A stretch of DNA of 64,000 nt. Origin: Deltaproteobacteria bacterium (lineage in GTDB: Bacteria; Desulfobacterota; Desulfuromonadia; Geobacterales; JAJYBI01). Shown in pieces: positions 8,604-19,239 of the stretch. A model generated the notes under the pieces. The model had not been told where the DNA came from. It worked only from the letters and a program-made list of their open reading frames with translations, and did not search any database. Within the stretch, counting starts at the first letter, position 1. Each line of letters begins with the position of its first letter. The stretch is from NCBI GenBank assembly GCA_021779095.1, contig JAJYBI010000007.1:61928-125927 (forward strand). The letters run 5' to 3'. Made by a program: the position numbers and the translations under genes.

Positions 8604-9098
8604 TCAGAGCGGATGGAGGTTGCTGAACTCGCCCCATTCCAGATAGGTGTGGGGCGTCTCGACGAAATCGTAGATGTTCTCGATCTCGCTGAGTTCCTTC
8701 CGCTTGTCCGCCGCGAGCCGGTCCAGCAGGTTTCTCGCGGTCCGGCTCTCCTCGACCTCCGCCACTCCCTCCAGCATCCTGATGTTTTCCTCTTCGGCCT
8801 TGACGATATGTTCGTAGCCGTCGGGGTCGGTGCGCAGTTCGTGGCGGATGTCGTGTTGTTCGAGGAGCCGTTCAAAACCGTCCATCACGTTCCGGGCACG
8901 GTCGAGCTGGGTGGAATGGGCATCCTCCGGGGATACGGTATTTTTCATGGTGGCGAGGTTGAGGATGCTTTCGCGTTCGCGGGTGGCCAGGAGGCCGAAG
9001 ATCCGCTTCAGTTCCGGATCTTTTGTCTCGTCGAACAGCCGTTCGAACAGCAGGGCGGCGTGCTCTTCCATGGTGATGATGTAGTCGAACACGTTCAT
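8604..9098 (-). CDS. Ferritin-like (rubrerythrin-type) protein without a rubredoxin domain
   Basis: A 164-aa all-helical protein. Paired acidic motifs resembling a di-iron four-helix bundle are visible: EEHAALLFERL near residue 11, RERES near residue 40, KAEEENIRMLEG near residue 100 and the C-terminal ADKRKELSEIENIYDF. The Cys-rich rubredoxin tail of classical rubrerythrin is missing. It probably handles iron or peroxide in the cytoplasm. The last 25 residues (TPHTYLEWGEFSNLHPL) resemble the C-terminal tail often seen in Geobacter rubrerythrin-like proteins. GGGGGTG precedes the start. Confidence 0.75.
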   Translation of the reverse strand: MNVFDYIITMEEHAALLFERLFDETKDPELKRIFGLLATRERESILNLATMKNTVSPEDAHSTQLDRARNVMDGFERLLEQHDIRHELRTDPDGYEHIVKAEEENIRMLEGVAEVEESRTARNLLDRLAADKRKELSEIENIYDFVETPHTYLEWGEFSNLHPL

Positions 9099-9306
9099 AC
9101 GTTCACCCCCTTTGTCTGTTTCCAGTATAGCAAATACGGCATCTGAGCGTCATGTGTTACGATTTCCGGAAGGGGCGCGCTATGTGTCACGCAACGCCGA
9201 AACGATATGCTCAAACGATCGTACAGGATCTATTCATTGGATGAATGATTGCACTTGCTCCCCGAATCGCTTACCATTGACAAATTACGTGCGGAGGGTG
9301 TTGATC

Positions 9307-9561
9307 ATGTTTCGTCGATTAGTCGTGCTGGCCCTGGCCGTCGCCCTGTTGGCCGGCTGCAGCAAGGTGACCATGAAGAACTATGCCAAGCTGAAATCGG
9401 GGATGACGACCGACGAGGTGAACACGATCCTCGGGGAGCCGGACTCCTGCTCGGAGGCGCTCTTCGTCCGTTCCTGCGAGTGGGGGAACGAGAAACGCAA
9501 CATCACCGTCAATTTTGTCGGTGGCAGGGTGGTGCTCCTGTCGTCCCACAATCTGAAGTGA
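9307..9561 (+). CDS. Small lipoprotein, SmpA/BamE-like (DUF3862 type)
   Basis: An 84-aa lipoprotein. A signal peptide ends at a lipobox (LLAGC), giving a mature lipidated cysteine at residue 18. The mature part, LKSGMTTDEVNTILGEPDSCSE, is the SmpA/OmlA (BamE-like) repeat motif, followed by a short strand region. It is too short and isolated to call BamE itself. GGAGG precedes the ATG. The gene stands alone and is followed by a palindromic repeat. Confidence 0.82.
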   Translation: MFRRLVVLALAVALLAGCSKVTMKNYAKLKSGMTTDEVNTILGEPDSCSEALFVRSCEWGNEKRNITVNFVGGRVVLLSSHNLK

Positions 9562-9590
9562 TGAGTACGAATCATCTGCTACAAATGTAA

Positions 9591-9685
9591 CACCCTCCCC
9601 TTCAAGGGGAGGGTTGGGGTGGGGATGGGGTAAAACAGGCGCATTATCCCCATCCCCCTCCTGACCTCCCCCTTGAAGGGGGAGG
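9591..9685. repeat. Palindromic REP-like element, 95 bp
   Basis: Two short palindromes of the form CCTCCCCTT/AAGGGGAGG sit at each end (about 9594-9612 and 9668-9685). Between them GGGGTGGGGATGGGG faces CCCCATCCCCCTCC, so the whole region folds back on itself around a 16-base centre (about 9631-9647). It has no coding content. The upstream end of the fxsA reading frame runs into it. Confidence 0.65.
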
Positions 9686-9705
9686 AACGTATTCGGAGGT
9701 CTTCG

Positions 9706-10098
9706 TTGTTTTTTCGAGTCGTTCTCGCCTTCACCCTCATTCCGATCATCGAGATCTGGCTGATCATCAAGGTCGGCCGGGTCATCGGCCCGCTCCCCAC
9801 GGTGGCGGTCCTGCTTGCCATATCCCTCACCGGCGCTTGGCTCGCCCGGTCCCAGGGGATGAAGGTGCTGCTCTCGATCCGCGACGAGCTCGCCGCGGGA
9901 CGGATGCCCGCCGCACCCCTCCTGGACGGCGCGCTGGTGCTTGCCGGCGGTATCCTCCTCCTCACCCCCGGCTTCTTCACCGACGCCGTCGGCCTTCTCT
10001 TCCTGTTCCCCCTGACGCGCCGGCTGTTGAAGGAGGCGGTGCGCCGCTGGCTGGAACGGTCGCTCTCCAAGGGGACCATCGTCATTCGCCGTTACTGA
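9706..10098 (+). CDS. fxsA: FxsA family membrane protein
   Basis: A 130-aa inner-membrane protein of the FxsA family (in E. coli a suppressor of T7 exclusion by F). Three to four hydrophobic segments are seen, with the family core FTLIPIIEIWLIIKVG and the conserved LLLTPGFFTDAVGLLFLFP. The start is a TTG at 9706: GGAGG lies seven bases upstream and FFRVV is the usual N-terminus. A TTG at 9673 lies inside the palindromic repeat and is rejected. It is monocistronic as far as I can see. Confidence 0.88.
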   Translation: MFFRVVLAFTLIPIIEIWLIIKVGRVIGPLPTVAVLLAISLTGAWLARSQGMKVLLSIRDELAAGRMPAAPLLDGALVLAGGILLLTPGFFTDAVGLLFLFPLTRRLLKEAVRRWLERSLSKGTIVIRRY

Positions 10099-10196
10099 CC
10101 TGCCGGGACAACGCCGGTTGAAACGATCGTACGGTCTGGTGCCGTGTCGGGCATCTTCGTGCGGGCGGACGAAAACCGGACACTGCTGCTCAATTG

Positions 10197-10490
10197 TCAA
10201 TTGATGCCGAGCAGTTCTTTAGCCATCTCGTCGTCGGCTTTCATTACCGTGATGTTCGTTGCGACCCCCTCATCCTCCATCATGAGATTAATGGCCTCCC
10301 TGGATATGTCGACCGTATCCTGACGTGCGGACACCTTCGCGGTCACGCCGCCATCCGGGTTCTCCTGAAAGGTGGTTGTCGCTGCAGTACGGTTTTCCGT
10401 ATTCATCTTAGCGATATTCTGCGCCGTTACCTGCAGACTGATTCCATATGCCTGTAGTGCACTGCCGGATATGCTGCTGATTGCGCTCAT
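10197..10490 (-). CDS. Orphan mini flagellar rod-like protein
   Basis: A 97-aa protein that joins the N-terminal rod signature (SGSALQAYGISLQVTAQNIAKMNT) almost directly to the C-terminal helix of flagellar rod/hook proteins (AINLMMEDEGVATNITVMKADDEMAKELLGI). The middle domain of FlgB, FlgC or FlgG is missing. No flagellar genes are nearby. The start at 10490 has GGGGGG upstream. It may be a small rod-type assembly protein or an evolutionary remnant. Its intact frame and ribosome site suggest it is expressed. Confidence 0.75.
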   Translation of the reverse strand: MSAISSISGSALQAYGISLQVTAQNIAKMNTENRTAATTTFQENPDGGVTAKVSARQDTVDISREAINLMMEDEGVATNITVMKADDEMAKELLGIN

Positions 10491-11090
10491 AGAACCCCCC
10501 GTATTCAAGCATATCGGCAGGATGACTCAGGACTTTAGAAAATATATTTTGTGCAGCATCAGAGTATGGTTGGCGTCTTCGGTCTGCACGTTACAGGCAT
10601 GGACATGGACGTATGTTACAGGTTATCCACTGCGGTTGTGGAAAACTGTTCGTCAACTGTGGATAAGTTAGAATGCATCGACGTATTTCCCGGCAGTTCT
10701 GTGGTTTGCCCAAGGTTTGGGCAGTAGGTCTAACTGATTGATTTCGTGTGTCAATAGTTATTTTGTCCGGGGCTGATATTGATTGTCTGTCGATATTGTG
10801 AGGCTCACTGGGATTCTTCGCAAAGAAGTGGATAACTCTCGCTATATGGGTAGGAAAATAGTCATACAGCTTCTTTTCTGCGAGGTGGGCTCAACAAAGA
10901 AACCGGCATGTGAAATCTTCGACGGCAAGAAGCCTGGCACCATCCTTCATCACAACGTCGATGAGAGGTCCTTGGCGACTGGGACGGCAGTGCGTCGGTC
11001 CATGTTGAAGATCCTCCAGCTGTCCTGAACCCTGTACTGTGACTGCGTTGTCCGGCGGCGTCGGTCGGGCAGTCAAGAGCTTTCCTTCGC
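10491..11090. other. Gene-free region with a cluster of DnaA-box-like sites
   Basis: About 600 bp without a convincing gene. Four 9-mers fit the DnaA box: TTATCCACT at 10623-10631; TTTTCCACA on the minus strand at 10637-10645; a perfect TTATCCACA on the minus strand at 10658-10666; and TTATCCACT on the minus strand at 10827-10835. A 7-bp hairpin with a 3-base loop lies at 10707-10723. Between the third and fourth boxes the sequence is AT-richer than its surroundings. Whether this is a replication-related site, a DnaA titration site or chance cannot be decided here. Confidence 0.45.
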
Positions 11091-12173
11091 TCAGGTGAAG
11101 GTGAACATGGCGGCCAGGGCCGGATGGATGAGCCTCCCGTCACGGACGTTTACGGATGTTGCAAGGGCCGGCACCTCGTCGATGGCGCTGTCGATGCCGC
11201 GGGCGGCCAGCTGCATGATATATGGTAACGTGGCGTTGGTGAGCGCCATTGTGGAGGTGTGGGGAAATGCACCCGGCATGTTGGCGACGGCGTAGTGGAC
11301 GATGTCGTTTACGATGTAGGTGGGGGCGTTGTGGGTCGTGGGACGGGTGGTGGCGGCGCATCCACCCTGGTCCACGGACACGTCCACGATCACCGCACCC
11401 TTTTTCATCTCTCCCAGCATCTCCCCCGTCAGGAGCAGCGGCGTCCGCCCACCCGTCGTGAGTACCGCCCCGATGATCAGGTCTGCATCCCTGATCTCCG
11501 ACCGGATCGCTTCGCCCGTCAGTATGCCGGACCTCACCCGACCATCCGTCAACTCGTCGATCCGCCGTAGCCGGTCCATGCTGCGGTTGAGGACGATAGT
11601 GTCCATGCCTATTCCAGCCGCCACCCGGGCGGCGTGGGAACCGACGGTGCCTCCACCCAGAATGACCGCCTTTGCTGGGCGGACGCCCGCCGCGCCGGTG
11701 GGGAGGAATCCGGTTCCGCCCCGGTGCCGCTGCAGGCACCAGCCGGCCACCAGCGGTGCCATCCGTCCCGCCACCTCGCTCATGGGGGCCAGAAGGGGAA
11801 GGGCGCCGTTTAGCTCCAGGGTCTCGTAAGCGAGGGCCGTCAGGCGCCGCGCCATGAGGAAGCGGGTCAGCTGCGGATTCGGCGCCAGGTGCAGGTAGGT
11901 GAAGAGCGTCTGCCCCTCCCGGAACAGCTCGAATTCCTGCGGCAGCGGCTCCTTGACCTTTACGACCAGCTCCGCACGTCGAAACAGCTCGTCACGGGGA
12001 ACGATCTCCGCTCCCATCTGCCGGTACTGGTCGTCGCTGAAACCGCTTCCGATCCCGGCGTCGTTCTGCACCAGTACCTCGTGTCCCGCCGTGGACAGCT
12101 CAGCGGCACCGGCCGGCGTAAGACCGACCCGGTATTCCTCCGTCTTGATCTCTTTCGGTACGGCAATGATCAT
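11091..12173 (-). CDS. ald: Alanine dehydrogenase
   Basis: NAD-dependent L-alanine dehydrogenase (360 aa), interconverting alanine with pyruvate and ammonia in the cytoplasm. The family N-terminus MIIAVPKEIKTEEYRVGLTP is present. The catalytic lysine lies in VVKVKEPLP, the catalytic histidine in TYLHLA, and the NAD-binding loop in VILGGGTVGSHAA. VDVSVDQGGC carries the conserved Asp, and NMPGAFPHTST closes the active site. The start at 12173 has AGAGGTG upstream; the in-frame extension to 12347 is not family-like. It is divergent from tilS with a 329-bp gap and monocistronic. Confidence 0.95.
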   Translation of the reverse strand: MIIAVPKEIKTEEYRVGLTPAGAAELSTAGHEVLVQNDAGIGSGFSDDQYRQMGAEIVPRDELFRRAELVVKVKEPLPQEFELFREGQTLFTYLHLAPNPQLTRFLMARRLTALAYETLELNGALPLLAPMSEVAGRMAPLVAGWCLQRHRGGTGFLPTGAAGVRPAKAVILGGGTVGSHAARVAAGIGMDTIVLNRSMDRLRRIDELTDGRVRSGILTGEAIRSEIRDADLIIGAVLTTGGRTPLLLTGEMLGEMKKGAVIVDVSVDQGGCAATTRPTTHNAPTYIVNDIVHYAVANMPGAFPHTSTMALTNATLPYIMQLAARGIDSAIDEVPALATSVNVRDGRLIHPALAAMFTFT

Positions 12174-12502
12174 GGCACACCTCTGCGGCTGTACAGAGAA
12201 CAGGATGGCAGATTGGTTGAAATATTGTAACATGCCGGGGGCGAAATGCCCGCGTATGAGCAATGCTTTGTACTGCGGGAGTTCGGAGTACCCACGTAGC
12301 AGTAGGCCGCTTCTGCGTGCTCTGTCTTGGTGAACGGTGGTTGACACGGTACCGGCCGTGGTGTAAGAGATGCTGGCAGAATTTGTCCGGACGACGTGGG
12401 TTTACAACGATGCCGCAGCAATTCCGGATGCCAATGACCAGGTGCCTTTGCATGGCGCCGGGAGAATATGCCGGGCGGGGGGCGTCGCGGTTGGGTGATG
12501 TT
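12174..12502. other. Divergent intergenic region between ald and tilS
   Basis: No gene is seen. On the ald side there is a small hairpin (GGGC/GCCC) near 12240. On the tilS side a candidate promoter lies at 12341-12369. Open frames through the region are upstream extensions of ald and tilS with no family similarity. Confidence 0.4.
12341..12369 (+). promoter_or_regulatory. Candidate sigma-70 promoter for tilS
   Basis: A perfect TTGACA -35 is followed 17 bases later by a weak -10 (TAAGAG). The strong -35 and ideal spacing support it; the -10 is poor. Confidence 0.35.
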
Positions 12503-13885
12503 ATGGAGCATCAGGTAACGCATTACATGCAGGCTCATAGACTCCTGTCCACCGGCAGTACGGTGGTGGTTGCCGTATCCGGCGGTGCCGATTCCGTTGC
12601 CCTTGTCGATTTTCTCGTTTCGCGTGCGGAGCTGCACCTGCGCCTGGTGGTTGCCCATCTGAACCACTGCCTGCGCGGGGGGGAGTCCGACGGCGATGAG
12701 GCGTTCGTTATTTCTCTCGCGGCATCCTACGGCATTCCGTGCGAATTGCGGCGTGTCGATGTGAGGGAACTCGCCCGGACGGCACGGCAGTCGCTGGAGG
12801 ATGCAGGGCGCTCCGCCCGATACGCGTTTCTCGATGAGGTCGCCGACAGCTACGGTGCCCATGCGGTCGCACTGGCACATCATGCGGACGACCAGGCGGA
12901 AACTGTGTTGATGCGTCTTTTGCGAGGAAGCGGCGGACGGGGGCTGGCCTCCATGTCCCCCCGTTCCCGGAACGGCAGGTACGTGCGGCCGTTTCTCTGT
13001 GTCACGAGGAGGGAGATCGAGGCGTATCTGCAGCGCAGACGGCTTTCGTACCGTCACGACCGAAGCAATGACGATACCGGTTACCTCAGGAACAGCATCC
13101 GTCACGAGCTCTTGCCGTTCCTGCAACGCTACAACCCGGAGATTGCCGCGCGGCTTGCGGATACCGCCGCCATACTCGCCGCGGACGAGGATCTGCTTGA
13201 CGCCTCGACCGACGACTCCTTCGTCCGCTGTGGCGCGTTTGATAAGGACGGCGCCGTTCTTGCCGTAAGGGGGGTGCGGTGCGAACTCCCCGGCATGCGG
13301 ATGCGGCTGTACCGTCGGGCGCTGCAGCGTGTGAACCCCGGTCTGGCCGGCATCTCACACCGGCATCTGGATGCCGTCGACGGTCTCGTCCTGTCGGAGG
13401 CTCCCAATGCCGAGCTGCACCTGCCGGGCGGGTGCCGGGTGGTGCGCAGCTACGACGGACTGGCTTTTCGTCGACAACCGGCCCATGCTCCCGCACCGTT
13501 TGCCGTGGAGATCCCCGGGCCGGGAGAGTATCCGCTCCCCAATGGCGCCAGCCTCGTGGTGACGTGCGCGGACTCCATCCCCGATCTCCCTGAGGATGGT
13601 GCGCGCCGTGCACTGTTCGATCTTGACGCGGTGCCGTTCCCCTGGCTGGTGCGCTCTTTCAGGCCCGGTGACCGTCTGCACCCCGCCGGCATGTCCGGCA
13701 CGAAGAAGGTGAAGGAGCTGTTCATGGAACGGCGCGTTCCGCGCACGGAACGTGGCCGGATTCCGCTTCTTTTTCAGGGGGATCGTCTCCTCTGGGTCTG
13801 CGGGCTGCGCCGATCGACAGATGCGGTAACGGATACGCACACAGGGCGTCCGGTGGCGGTGGAGTTTCTTGACGAATTGCCGTAA
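12503..13885 (+). CDS. tilS: tRNA(Ile)-lysidine synthetase
   Basis: ATP-dependent enzyme that converts the wobble cytidine of tRNA-Ile(CAU) to lysidine so that it reads AUA. It is essential in most bacteria. The protein has about 460 aa. The PP-loop is VAVSGGADSVALVDF near residue 25, followed by HLNHCLRGGESDGDE, ALAHHADDQAET and the TilS linker. The C-terminal domain has VRSFRPGDRLHPAGMSGTKKVKELF. ATG 12503 is preferred; a TTG 12 bases upstream is possible and longer extensions lack similarity. ftsH follows with its own promoter, a tilS-ftsH order common in bacteria. Confidence 0.93.
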   Translation: MEHQVTHYMQAHRLLSTGSTVVVAVSGGADSVALVDFLVSRAELHLRLVVAHLNHCLRGGESDGDEAFVISLAASYGIPCELRRVDVRELARTARQSLEDAGRSARYAFLDEVADSYGAHAVALAHHADDQAETVLMRLLRGSGGRGLASMSPRSRNGRYVRPFLCVTRREIEAYLQRRRLSYRHDRSNDDTGYLRNSIRHELLPFLQRYNPEIAARLADTAAILAADEDLLDASTDDSFVRCGAFDKDGAVLAVRGVRCELPGMRMRLYRRALQRVNPGLAGISHRHLDAVDGLVLSEAPNAELHLPGGCRVVRSYDGLAFRRQPAHAPAPFAVEIPGPGEYPLPNGASLVVTCADSIPDLPEDGARRALFDLDAVPFPWLVRSFRPGDRLHPAGMSGTKKVKELFMERRVPRTERGRIPLLFQGDRLLWVCGLRRSTDAVTDTHTGRPVAVEFLDELP

Positions 13886-13890
13886 TCCGC

Positions 13891-13919
13891 TTGTCAAGCC
13901 GCAGCCATTGTGGTATTTT
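13891..13919 (+). promoter_or_regulatory. Candidate sigma-70 promoter for ftsH
   Basis: TTGTCA, a 17-base spacer, then TATTTT, located 50 bases before the ftsH TTG start and just after the tilS stop. Good match and position. Confidence 0.55.
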
Positions 13920-13966
13920 TCCCCTTCAAATCTCATCTGGAACCGTTAAAGTCCGGGAGGATACAC

Positions 13967-15790
<1,824 letters not shown>

Positions 15791-15798
15791 CGGACCGT

Positions 15799-16644
15799 AT
15801 GACGATGCACGGCATCTGGCGATTGCGGACGCGCACCATTGATCTGCAGCACCGGCCCTGTCTGATGGGCATTCTCAACGTAACCCCCGATTCGTTTTCC
15901 GACGGCAGCCGCTACTCCGATATCGATGCCGCCGTCGGCAAGGCGCTGGAAATGGAAGCGTCGGGGGCGGACATCATCGATGTCGGTGGCGAAAGCACCC
16001 GGCCCTCCGCCGCACCGGTCGACGAGGAAGAGGAGCTCCGTCGCGTCATACCGGTTATCCAGGCTCTCTCCCGACGGTTGTCCATCCCTCTGTCCATCGA
16101 TACCTATAAGTCGCGGGTCGCCCGCGAGGCGCTGCAGGCCGGTGCGGAGATCGTGAACGACGTCAGTGCGTTCTCGTTCGATCCGGGCATGGCAGGTGTC
16201 GTCGCCGAGATCGGCGCAGGTGTCGTCCTGATGCACACCCGGGGACGGCCAACGGAGATGCAGCACGACACCTGCTACGTCGATCTGGTCGGCGAGATCG
16301 TTGAATCACTGCGCCGGTCGGTGGATATGGCGTGCGCGGCGGGCATCTCCCCGGACCGAGTCGTTGTCGACCCGGGGATCGGATTCGGCAAGGACCTGCA
16401 GGGAAACCTCACGCTCCTGAACCGGCTCGACGCGTTTGCCACACTCGGCTATCCGATCCTCGTCGGCACCTCGCGCAAGTCGTTCATCGGGACACTGCTG
16501 GGGCGGTCACCTGACAATCGGCTGTTCGGCACTGCGGCGACGGTCTGTCTCGCGCTGGCGAAAGGTGCCGACGTTTTCCGGGTGCACGACGTGCGCGAGA
16601 TGCGGGATGTGCTGGATATGGCGGCGGCGGTGCTGCGCGCCTGA
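15799..16644 (+). CDS. folP: Dihydropteroate synthase
   Basis: Condenses 6-hydroxymethyl-dihydropterin pyrophosphate with p-aminobenzoate in folate synthesis (TIM barrel, 281 aa). The hallmarks are MGILNVTPDSFSDG near residue 23, DIIDVGGESTRP, IVNDVSAF, VVDPGIGFGKD and the sulfonamide-site loop GTSRKSFIG. The start at 15799 lies 8 bases after the ftsH stop; a second ATG two codons later is also possible. The gene belongs to the ftsH-folP-cdaA-cdaR-glmM run, probably one operon. Confidence 0.96.
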   Translation: MTMHGIWRLRTRTIDLQHRPCLMGILNVTPDSFSDGSRYSDIDAAVGKALEMEASGADIIDVGGESTRPSAAPVDEEEELRRVIPVIQALSRRLSIPLSIDTYKSRVAREALQAGAEIVNDVSAFSFDPGMAGVVAEIGAGVVLMHTRGRPTEMQHDTCYVDLVGEIVESLRRSVDMACAAGISPDRVVVDPGIGFGKDLQGNLTLLNRLDAFATLGYPILVGTSRKSFIGTLLGRSPDNRLFGTAATVCLALAKGADVFRVHDVREMRDVLDMAAAVLRA

Positions 16645-16691
16645 CGCCGGTCTGCCCCGCGGTAAACTATGCGTGACCAACGGATTTGACC

Positions 16692-17459
16692 ATGACACTG
16701 CTCTCCACCTACATCCCCGGTTGGCTGGTCAACATCATCGATATCGCCGTCGTTTCCGTTATCGTGTACCGTCTTTCCCTCCTGGCGCGCGGTGTGCTCG
16801 CAACCCGACTGCTCCTGAGTATAATTGGACTGCTGCTGATCTATTTCGTCGGCGAGATTGCGGGGTTGACGACCCTGCAGTGGCTGTTCAAGAGCCTGCT
16901 CTCCTCGTTTCTGGTCATCCTGATCGTCATATTCCATGCAGACGTGCGGCGAGCGTTATTTGCCCCCATGCGGCAGTCGACCGCCAAGGGGGCACGGCTG
17001 GACCTGGAGGAGATTGCCGCCGAGATTGCCACCGCTTCCGTATCTCTTGCCGGCAGGCAGATCGGCGCGCTCGTCGTCCTGGAGCGGGAGATGCCGCTCG
17101 ATTCGTTGATTGCCGTCGGTACGGAGATCGATGCGAAGGTTACCAGTGAACTGATATCGTCCATCTTCCTGCCGTACTCACCGATCCATGACGGTGCGGT
17201 GATCGTGCAACGGGGAAAACTGACCCGGGCCGGCTGTTTCCTGCCGCTAACCCAGAGTCACGAGGTGAGCAAGTCCCTCGGTTCGCGCCATCGAGCGGCG
17301 ATCGGCCTGACGGAACTGGTGGATGCCGCCGTTGTCGTCGTCTCCGAGGAGACGGGGAAGATATCGGTGGTCGTGGGTGGGCGTATCACCCGCGATCTCG
17401 ACCTGGAAACCCTGAAGAAGGTGCTGGTGCGGTTGCTGGACACCGGCCGGACCGGATAG
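16692..17459 (+). CDS. cdaA: Diadenylate cyclase CdaA
   Basis: Membrane-bound enzyme that makes cyclic di-AMP from two ATP; 255 aa. Three N-terminal transmembrane helices span residues about 10-80. The DAC domain follows, with the catalytic DGA motif (PIHDGAVIV, near residue 166) and the RHRAA motif near residue 198. It is followed 4 bases after its stop by the YbbR-domain regulator and then glmM, the conserved cdaA-cdaR-glmM arrangement. The start ATG at 16692 is chosen over an in-frame TTG two codons upstream. Confidence 0.95.
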   Translation: MTLLSTYIPGWLVNIIDIAVVSVIVYRLSLLARGVLATRLLLSIIGLLLIYFVGEIAGLTTLQWLFKSLLSSFLVILIVIFHADVRRALFAPMRQSTAKGARLDLEEIAAEIATASVSLAGRQIGALVVLEREMPLDSLIAVGTEIDAKVTSELISSIFLPYSPIHDGAVIVQRGKLTRAGCFLPLTQSHEVSKSLGSRHRAAIGLTELVDAAVVVVSEETGKISVVVGGRITRDLDLETLKKVLVRLLDTGRTG

Positions 17460-17463
17460 CGTC

Positions 17464-17868
17464 ATGATCGACTGGCTCAATACGAGGTCGGGACTCAAGT
17501 TTCTTTCCGTTCTGGTGGCTTCACTGCTCTGGCTGGCGGTCTATCTGGACGGCACGTCACAGCTGGATATCGCCGTGCCGGTGCGGACGGTGAACGTACC
17601 GACGGGGCTCGTGATCCGGAATGCTCCCGTCAAGACCCTCTTCATTCGGCTCAGCGGACCGCGTGTGCGCCTCCTGTTTCTGGACCGGTGCCTGGATACG
17701 GTACGGCTCGACCTGGGGGGAGCGGGTGAGGGAGAAACGGTATTCACCAACCTCGGTATGCTGCTCCGGCTGCCCGACGATGTGCACATCAACCGGATCG
17801 CTCCCGCTACGGTGAGAATCATACTCGGCAGAGGGCACGGAACCTCGCCGACACAACCTGAATACTGA
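17464..17868 (+). CDS. YbbR-domain protein (CdaR-like regulator)
   Basis: A 134-aa protein with one N-terminal membrane anchor (SVLVASLLWLAVYL) and a single extracytoplasmic YbbR repeat (LDIAVPVRTVNVPTGLVI, then LFIRLSGPRVRLLFL). In Firmicutes, CdaR has several YbbR repeats and controls CdaA activity. This one is a short one-repeat form, so the same role is inferred from the neighbouring cdaA and glmM genes rather than from length. Confidence 0.85.
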   Translation: MIDWLNTRSGLKFLSVLVASLLWLAVYLDGTSQLDIAVPVRTVNVPTGLVIRNAPVKTLFIRLSGPRVRLLFLDRCLDTVRLDLGGAGEGETVFTNLGMLLRLPDDVHINRIAPATVRIILGRGHGTSPTQPEY

Positions 17869-17880
17869 GGATAAACTGAT

Positions 17881-19236
17881 ATGAAGAAGCTGTTCGGAAC
17901 CGACGGGGTGCGCGGCGTGGCGAACGTCTACCCCATGACTACGGAAATGGCCATGCAGATAGGACGCGCCGCCGCCTACGTCTTCAAGGACGGCCAGAAG
18001 CGGCACCGGATCGTCATCGGCAAGGATACGCGCCTGTCCGGCTACATGATCGAAAACGCCCTGGCTGCCGGCATCTGTTCCATGGGGGTGGATGTGCTGC
18101 TGGTGGGACCGCTCCCCACCCCCGGGATTGCCAATATCACCTCGTCCATGCGTGCGGATGCGGGGGTAGTCATCTCAGCGTCACACAACCCGTTCCAGGA
18201 CAACGGCATCAAGTTCTTCTCGCGTGACGGGTTCAAGCTCCCCGACGAACTGGAGTTCCGGATCGAGGAGCTGATCTTCTCCAAGAAGATCGATTCGCTC
18301 CGTCCCGTCGCAAGCGAGGTGGGGAAGGCGTACCGGATCGACGACGCGGTGGGGCGGTATGTGGTCTTCCTGAAGAATGCGTTTCCCCAGGAGCTGGATC
18401 TGGCCGGGATGAAGATCGTACTGGACTGCGCGAACGGCGCCGCTTACAAGGTCGCCCCCGCCGTGTTCGAGGAGCTGGGGGCCGAAGTGATCTCCCTCGG
18501 CGTGAAGCCCAACGGCACCAATATCAACGCCGGCTGCGGTTCGCTCTATCCCGAGGTGATCAGCGAGGCGGTGAAGGAGCACCGGGCGGATATCGGCATC
18601 GCCCTGGACGGTGACGCCGATCGGGTCATCGTCTGCGACGAGTTCGGCAACGAGGTGGACGGCGACCAGATCATGGCGATCTGCGCCCTCGACATGCTGC
18701 GGCAGAAGACGCTCAGCAAGAACACCCTGGTGGCCACCGTCATGAGCAACATGGGGCTGGATATCGCACTGAAGAAGGCCGGCGGCAAGGTGATCAAGAC
18801 CGCGGTCGGCGACCGGTACGTGGTGGAGGAGATGCGCAAGGGAGGGTACAACCTGGGTGGCGAGCAGTCCGGACACATGATCTTCCTGGACCACAACACC
18901 ACCGGCGATGGGATACTGTCGGCCCTGCAGCTCCTGGCTGTCATGCGCCGGAGCGACAAGAGGCTCTCCGAGCTGTCGGGGGTGATGATCCGGCTGCCCC
19001 AGGTGCTGGTCAACGTGCGGGTGGCGGAGAAGAAGGATATCATGACCGTCCCCGAGATCGCCGCCCTGATCCGGGGTGTCGAGGGGAAACTGGGTGACGA
19101 GGGGCGGATACTCATCCGCTATTCGGGGACCGAGCCGCTTCTACGGATCATGCTGGAAGGGCAGGATGCCTATCAGATCAACGTATGGGCCAAGGAGATC
19201 GCGGCGCTGGTCGAACGCTCTATGGGGGAGAAATAA
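17881..19236 (+). CDS. glmM: Phosphoglucosamine mutase
   Basis: Isomerises glucosamine-6-phosphate to glucosamine-1-phosphate for peptidoglycan and LPS precursors; 451 aa, full length. The N-terminus [14 protein letters not shown] is typical. The phospho-serine loop [16 protein letters not shown] lies near residue 100. The Mg site DGDADR is near residue 243, and the C-terminal phosphate-binding loop is [11 protein letters not shown]. In other bacteria GlmM binds and inhibits CdaA, which fits the adjacent cdaA-cdaR genes. Confidence 0.97.
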   Translation: MKKLFGTDGVRGVANVYPMTTEMAMQIGRAAAYVFKDGQKRHRIVIGKDTRLSGYMIENALAAGICSMGVDVLLVGPLPTPGIANITSSMRADAGVVISASHNPFQDNGIKFFSRDGFKLPDELEFRIEELIFSKKIDSLRPVASEVGKAYRIDDAVGRYVVFLKNAFPQELDLAGMKIVLDCANGAAYKVAPAVFEELGAEVISLGVKPNGTNINAGCGSLYPEVISEAVKEHRADIGIALDGDADRVIVCDEFGNEVDGDQIMAICALDMLRQKTLSKNTLVATVMSNMGLDIALKKAGGKVIKTAVGDRYVVEEMRKGGYNLGGEQSGHMIFLDHNTTGDGILSALQLLAVMRRSDKRLSELSGVMIRLPQVLVNVRVAEKKDIMTVPEIAALIRGVEGKLGDEGRILIRYSGTEPLLRIMLEGQDAYQINVWAKEIAALVERSMGEK

Positions 19237-19239
19237 CGC

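Noticed and set aside
10783..11028. 81-codon open frame in the gene-free region
   Set aside because: No ribosome site, no recognisable motif, and it runs over a DnaA-box-like site; it looks like a chance frame.
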